From Micromussa lordhowensis (taxonomy: Eukaryota; Cnidaria; Anthozoa; Scleractinia; Lobophylliidae), in NCBI GenBank assembly GCA_964020085.1, contig OZ026601.1, positions 35,779,101 to 35,843,100 on the forward strand: DNA of 64,000 nucleotides, read 5' to 3'. Under the pieces are notes generated by a model. It saw only the letters and a list, made by a program, of their open reading frames with translations, made no database searches and had not been told where the DNA came from. Position numbers and translations under genes: made by a program. Shown piece after piece: positions 58,789 through 64,000 of the stretch (positions are counted from its first letter, which is position 1; each line of letters opens with the position of its first letter).

Positions 58789-61671
58789 TTAACCGGACGC
58801 AGAAATAATGCTGCGTTTTGAAATTTCTTCGGCGTAGTGCGGACAGAGCCTAGGTGCGGACGAGGCCTGAATGGCACTTTTACCAAAAGGGCACAATGGA
58901 GCAAACTCGTTCCCAGGGTCGTTTCTCTTCCTCTCGAGGTAGGGACCCGAGCTTGCGAATGACGCTCGTTGAGGTCAAGTGAAACGAAGCTCATCTGTCA
59001 CGAAATAAGGATCTCGTTACACGGGTAGGGGAGGGGGTTCGGAAGCCAGTTCGCGAGAAAAAATGTGATCACCAATAAGCTAAATCATATCAAAACGCAA
59101 TATGCAAAGAAGCCTTTCATCAGCAACTTCAAGTTGGACTATGCACGGAAATTAAATTATTGGCCAAATCCAGTCTGAGGGATAAAACGAGTAACCTTTT
59201 GCCGTCAATCGCGAGCTTTGCGCATTCCACCGCACTGATTGCGATGCATGTAAATAAAGCGAAAAAGCGTTAAAAATTGAAAAATATTATTTTCTACATA
59301 AGCAGCTACGGTGGGCGTTTCATGGAAACACTTTTGTGCGGAATTAATCTCATGCATCTCTGGCAGCATTCTGATTTAACAAATTAATTATCGAAAAATA
59401 ATTGCGTGTAGTTTCTTTTCCCTTCAGCTTGTAGGTGAGGAGAAGCGTCCTAATTCAGTAATAGCACACTTGTACGTGGTTTTTATGTTACACTAGCGAA
59501 CATTTGTGCAACTTAAAAATATCATTACCGACAAGGAATTCGATGGCATACAATGCATGCAACTTGAGACAAATGCTTTCGCAAAGGCCACATCAGACAG
59601 AAAACAATTATTATATAAAACACTTCTCACTAACCTGTGATTTCCAGGAAAACAATTTCACGGCGAACACCAGAAAAATTCCATCATTGAAAGGTGAAAT
59701 TCTACAGGGAGTTATTTGTCCTACAACGCGGTCATCAACAGGAATGAAGTTTTTTACAAATTTGCACGTGGACATCTGACGTGTGCGCAAATCTGATTGG
59801 TTAAATTAATGGTGCTTTGTACTACAATGACTTTCTTTTCAGTTTTCTCGCGCGCGTGTTTTGGGCCAAATGCGCAGCTTCGCACAATGTGATCTAATTC
59901 GACCTAATTCAGTCCTTTAGAAGTAAATTAAAAACACCAAAACTTTCGTTGGAATAAATTTTTTTATTTAACAAAAATAACAGAACTTCAATAATTATAC
60001 ACCACTCAAGCGCGTTTTACGCACGAAATATTTTGATTGCTTGCAATTTGCCGTCCACATGTATTGGGATATTTTTTTTTTAAAACGGAGATTTTAAAAA
60101 AATACGCGTCCACCCTAGCATATCCGAATCGATTTCGCCCGGCCGTACGAAAAAGCTAAAAACGATGGAAATACGATAGCGACCTTGCATTTATAGAGCA
60201 AGCCCGTTGCTAGCAATTTTTCCACAAAGTTCTCCCGCCATGCACTCGTTCGTCCTGGCCTGACCCAGAACTGGCCTCCGTGATGCAGCTGGCCATCTGT
60301 TCAAAGGTTTCATAGCTCTTGTTCTCCACTCTGGAGAGGGTTTTCGAAAACGCCGTTTTACGTGTGGACGAAAGGATAAAACGGATTAAAAAATCTCCTT
60401 CTTCAAAAATATCCGGATACCTGTTGATGGGGCTTAAATTTTCCTCCAATAATAACAAAATTCATGATTGTGCTCCTTTTCAATCTGTTTTTGGTGTGTT
60501 TGTGTGAAAATATCTACAACTTGATATTGTAAGGTATCGTAAGTTAAAAGCGATTTTCCTGTGGTTTGCAGAAGCAATCATAGTTTCATTTTTTTACCCC
60601 TATGAAGACTCTGCACTGCAGAAAACGAAACACCCACTGATATTGTCTGAAACTTGACAATTTTCAATCCCTTTCATGCAAACTTTGTTAAAACAAACGC
60701 TAACCAACATCTCTCAACTAGCTAGCGCTCTCATAGCAAAAATAAACTTTTACTAACGTTTGTTGTGCTTTGAACTGACGCAATGTGCTCTGAAATAATA
60801 GAACAAAAGTATTTTCCAGGCCAATCGGGTGCACTCGACTTGCAGCCGCGGCCGATGACAGGAGTTTCCCGCGCTTTTCGCCGCTTATTCGTCACTTGAA
60901 TTCTGATTGGCTCATTGCACTAAAAAGGCCTGGTGACTGGCTCATTCCTTTGATTTCACTTTCAATGTAGTCAACGGAAAATCGCTTTAATATATGTATA
61001 TATAAGATACATTTGCACCTAGATATCTGACAGAAAAAAACCTGAAAATATACAAGATATTCCTAATGTACACATATTTACACTGTGGTGTAGTCCAACC
61101 CTAACTCTCTCTTCCATATGCCAGTCTTCATAGATATTTAGAGCGACTGAGGAGAATCAGAACGTTTCCGCAAAACCACAGTGATAATTGTCAAACTCTC
61201 TCTCACTTGCTCTCTCACTTGCTACTAATAGGTCCACGTACATATAATTTACTCTCGGAGTTATTTTGCAGTTATTTAAAGATTCGGCCACGGTCAGAGT
61301 CCATCGAACGGAATTCAGTGACTGGCCGGGCGACAAGCTCATTGATTGCTATTGGTCCAGAACATGGAACAGTAAATGTCAAACGCGCGCGTTCCTCGGT
61401 CTTCCTCTGTCCCAGTTATCTCGTACCCAGATCCCCATCGACACCCAAACTAGTATAACCCTTCACTTGGGTACATCGCGTTAGAGTTACTAAATAGATT
61501 AAGCCACGAGACAAATTTTGACCAATAACCAGACAATAATCTTTTTCCTAAGATTAGTTAACATCCACATGCGCGCACTACGTCAATCTGAGAGAAACCA
61601 AGGAACTACCGAATTGTGGGACAACCATGTTTGAAGAAGGAGAGTGTTCTGAAGCCGGGGAGGCAACCTTG

Positions 61672-61721
61672 TTCCCAGGGCTTTTCCCTTAGAGATTGGG
61701 AAAAGGGAAAAGCCCTGGGAA
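61672..61721. repeat. Perfect hairpin, 19-bp arms
   Basis: ttcccagggcttttccctt (61672-61690) is exactly inverted at 61703-61721 around agagattgggaa. It lies downstream of the C2 gene ending at 61857, perhaps in its 3' UTR. Confidence 0.8.
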
Positions 61722-61856
61722 AGAGATTACCGGGGAGCGTGGTGTAGGTGGATGTTATCTAATCTGGACCCGCCTTATATGGCTAGCAGCCGTACCACAT
61801 TTTACAATAATATCAATCTTTCGCATAAACCTATCGACAATTCCAATAAACAGACC

Positions 61857-64000
61857 TCAATAGACGATGGCCGTTGATTCTCTCCGAGGCGTAGAAATAT
61901 AAACACAAAGAGACACCTCTCTTAAAATGTTAAATCCATGGGTACCCAATTCTGCCAAAAGAACGCTGACTTCACCAACAGGCTTGTATCGAGACATGCA
62001 GTCATAGTCAAGGATTTGAAAAAGCAGCCTCTGTTGTTGTAGTTCTTGATATTCTATGTCGAACTCATAAGACTCGTTAAACACTGGGTTCGAACTTTCT
62101 CTGTGCACTTTGGAAATGAAAACTCGTTTGCGGCTTGGCACGAGTTGGGTTTTGACAAACACGTCCAGGAGCTCCTCGTCATCTTTTGGCGGTAAGTCCT
62201 GGGCACTAATCAGCTTGACTAGCAGGACAGATCTACGAGAATAACAAGTGAAAATCGCTTTATATTGCCCATGGTCTTTAAGAACTCACACCACGTCACA
62301 AAAAACGATGGCTTAGAGAAATTACATATTTAAGAACGAGTAGTTCCTCTTTCGCTTAGTCCGTCGAAAATGACTGTCAATAAACCTCGAGGAAAAAACG
62401 GCCGCGCGAAATCCTGGGGGCGAGAAGCGCAGTTCTTGGTTACCCGACCTCAATTTCAAACAAACCTCGCGTCGATCAATTAAATATAATTTTGTTCCTA
62501 TTTACTCCATTTTCATCCTTGCCACTCTTAATTATTCATCTTCACTTTGTGATGGATTCCTGTCGTTTGTCCAGTACTGTTCAAAATCAAACCATTTTTG
62601 TTGGGTTTCCTGTTACCTAGCTACGATTTCTGTCACCGTTTTCGAGTTTGTTCGTATATCAGTCTAATCCATTTCCATCCTAGCTGTTTCTAGTAATGTT
62701 CACTTTGTAATTGGTGCTAGTCAATTGCTCTGTACTGTTCTACAAATGTAAGCCAGTGTTGATGGATTTGCTATGTCTAAATGTGTTTTGTAACATATCC
62801 ACATCACACTAAAACAGATGATGTCGTCCATTTAGAGTCGTTAAATGGTTACAAGAAAATAAAATCAACTTACGACTTGGAAGCATACTGATAGTGATAA
62901 TGAAGTGTGAACGTTAATCGTCCTCTTCCACCTTGTTCCTGATAAAAATCAAACGAAAGAACTCAACACAAACTTCATCTTTTTAATTTTGATGTCAATG
63001 TTAAGCAATGGTATAATGGGGTCGATGTCAAATATCGCTGTAAGGTGGCTCAAAACTGTTTCCAGCACTCAGATTTTGATGGGTCGTTATAACCACTTTT
63101 GAAAACCATGGTATCAAAAAACTGCCCAATCATTGGTGAACATGTTGTCATCATTTTCGTGACGCAAAAGGTTACCATAGCAACAGTATTACCTACCAAA
63201 AGCACTCTTAATTACAGCTTTAGGGGCTTATAATTCAAAAACGGCATGGTTAATTTTTTTTACATTACCAAATTTTAATAAGCACGATAAGATGCAACAC
63301 AACGTTTAGCAAATTTTTAAAAAGATCTGTACATAGGGTTCAGAGCCACCTTAAAGTTTTGAAAATTGTGTCACGAAAATGATAACAACGCGTTCACCAA
63401 TGACTGGGCAGTTTATGAATACCGTGATTGTTGCATCAAGTGATATAGAGTGGTTATAAATGACCCATCAAAATCTAAATCCTATTTTCTTAACATTCTG
63501 CTTTACATTGAACGCGAAGCCACGATCCGTGTAAGTCCGGAAAATACTCGACCCGGTTCTATTTCGCGCTCGCTCTTGCATCATGCGAGGAAGAAGCAGC
63601 TTCGCGTCCACGAATCGCTCGAGTAAGTGGCTGGTTTGAGGTTAACAGAACAGCTTACAAACCTTGGTTTGTACCGGAACTGCCGGTTGAACCATTGTTG
63701 CCTGCATCATAGGCAAGCTTGTCTTCTTTTTCGGAAGCCACAGGCTTTTAATCTCTTTTCTTTTCTCTTTCTTTTTTATTTTAGCCAGTTTTTCCTCTCT
63801 GTCTTTAGACGCAGCCCTCTCTCTTGCTGGCGAGTATAATCTCTTCTTAGATTGTCCAGGACTGTCTGATGTAAGTATTATTCTCGGAGGACACAAACCT
63901 GTTGTTTCCGCGTCAGTTTTTCGTCCTGCGTTTTTCTTGAAGATTCTTAACGCTAAATATGCGAGAACTGCGAAGACACACCCACCCGCTATAACGGACA
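61857..64000 (-). CDS. Membrane-anchored synaptotagmin-like C2 protein, 5' partial
   Basis: Three exons splice in frame: 63663-64000 (runs off the window), 62874-62938 and 61857-62232 with stop TGA. They give 258 visible residues. The first reads SVIAGGCVFAVLAYLALRIF then KK, the end of a transmembrane helix with basic stop-transfer, followed by a Lys-rich linker. The C2 domain reads RGRLTFTLHYHYQYASKS, VLLVKLISAQDLPPKDDEEL, VFISKVHRESSNPVFNESYE, LLFQILDYDCMSRYKPVGEV. Four of five synaptotagmin C2A calcium-ligand Asp seem present (loop 1 KD...LLD, loop 3 DYD); the last is replaced. The terminal exon ends about 16 residues after the last strand, so there is one C2 only. If the gag|gtgtct at about 61911 is used as a donor, more exons would follow; I could not find any. 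It is a paralog of the gene at 53890-56935. Confidence 0.78.

Larger units (their letters stand above)
56936..61856. other. Spacer between the two C2 genes
   Basis: No coding exon recognised. It holds the promoter side of the single-C2 gene. Inverted copies of a block around aatggccaccatttagtggt lie at 58009-58170. It also contains a split 'CGTCCACAC' MITE (about 58187-58851) with a TTAA element inside (58381-58788), related fragments at 60050-60380, and a 19-bp perfect hairpin at 61672-61721. Confidence 0.5.

Noticed and set aside
60210..60458. Minus-strand ORF as a further exon of the C2 gene at 61857-64000
   Set aside because: A splice site at ctctccag/ccagag is possible, but the reading frame that fits has no C2 resemblance. 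The region matches fragments of the 'CGTCCACAC' repeat family. The terminal exon at 61857-62232 closes the protein without it.
1..64000. CRISPR array, operon or prokaryotic promoter signals
   Set aside because: The repeat families here are eukaryotic transposon ends. No array of evenly spaced direct repeats with unique spacers is present, and the genes are intron-split.

Overview
The window is eukaryotic and looks like an invertebrate animal genome, most likely an anthozoan (a stony coral or close relative). This is an inference. It rests on short phase-consistent exons split by GT-AG introns of 0.1-3 kb, metazoan-only gene families, AT-rich introns, and a dense load of short inverted-repeat elements, tRNA-headed SINEs and tRNA-like repeats. 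I found no prokaryotic operon, CRISPR array or rRNA.

Four protein-coding genes can be assembled by splicing. (1) On the + strand, 1154-6709 holds the last five exons of a chondroitin polymerizing factor-like glycosyltransferase (CHPF family); its 5' half lies outside the window. (2) On the - strand, 45923 down to 11275 is a complete BAZ2-type chromatin-remodelling regulator. I could place 39 coding exons, and their lengths add up to exactly 2070 codons. Domain order is MBD/TAM, coiled coil, DDT, WHIM, AT-hooks, two PHD fingers, bromodomain. (3) On the - strand, 56935 down to 53890 is a complete 284-residue membrane-anchored protein with a single synaptotagmin-like C2 domain. (4) On the - strand, 64000 down to 61857 is the 3' part of a paralogous membrane-anchored C2 protein whose start is outside the window. 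Genes 1 and 2 converge on a repeat-rich gap (6710-10515). Genes 3 and 4 form a tandem pair.

The rest is largely mobile DNA. It includes a 2.5 kb piggyBac-like element with TTAA target sites and a 1.2 kb hAT-like element carrying a 123-codon ORF, both inside BAZ2 introns. There is a 5'-truncated LINE with a clear target-site duplication, three copies of one SINE, Harbinger/Tourist-like elements with TTA target sites, and many perfect or near-perfect hairpins around the CHPF exons. A 1.3 kb (GTAGCW)n array lies in a BAZ2 intron. A cluster of four Thr(GGT)-like tRNA sequences lies at 49.86-51.36 kb. One TTAA element near 58.4 kb is inserted into a repeat whose uninterrupted copy sits near 10.1 kb in the same window.

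No obviously new biological system stands out. The most interesting points are the second PHD finger and repeated coiled-coil exons of BAZ2, the tandem single-C2 proteins, and the nested elements that carry gene-like pieces.
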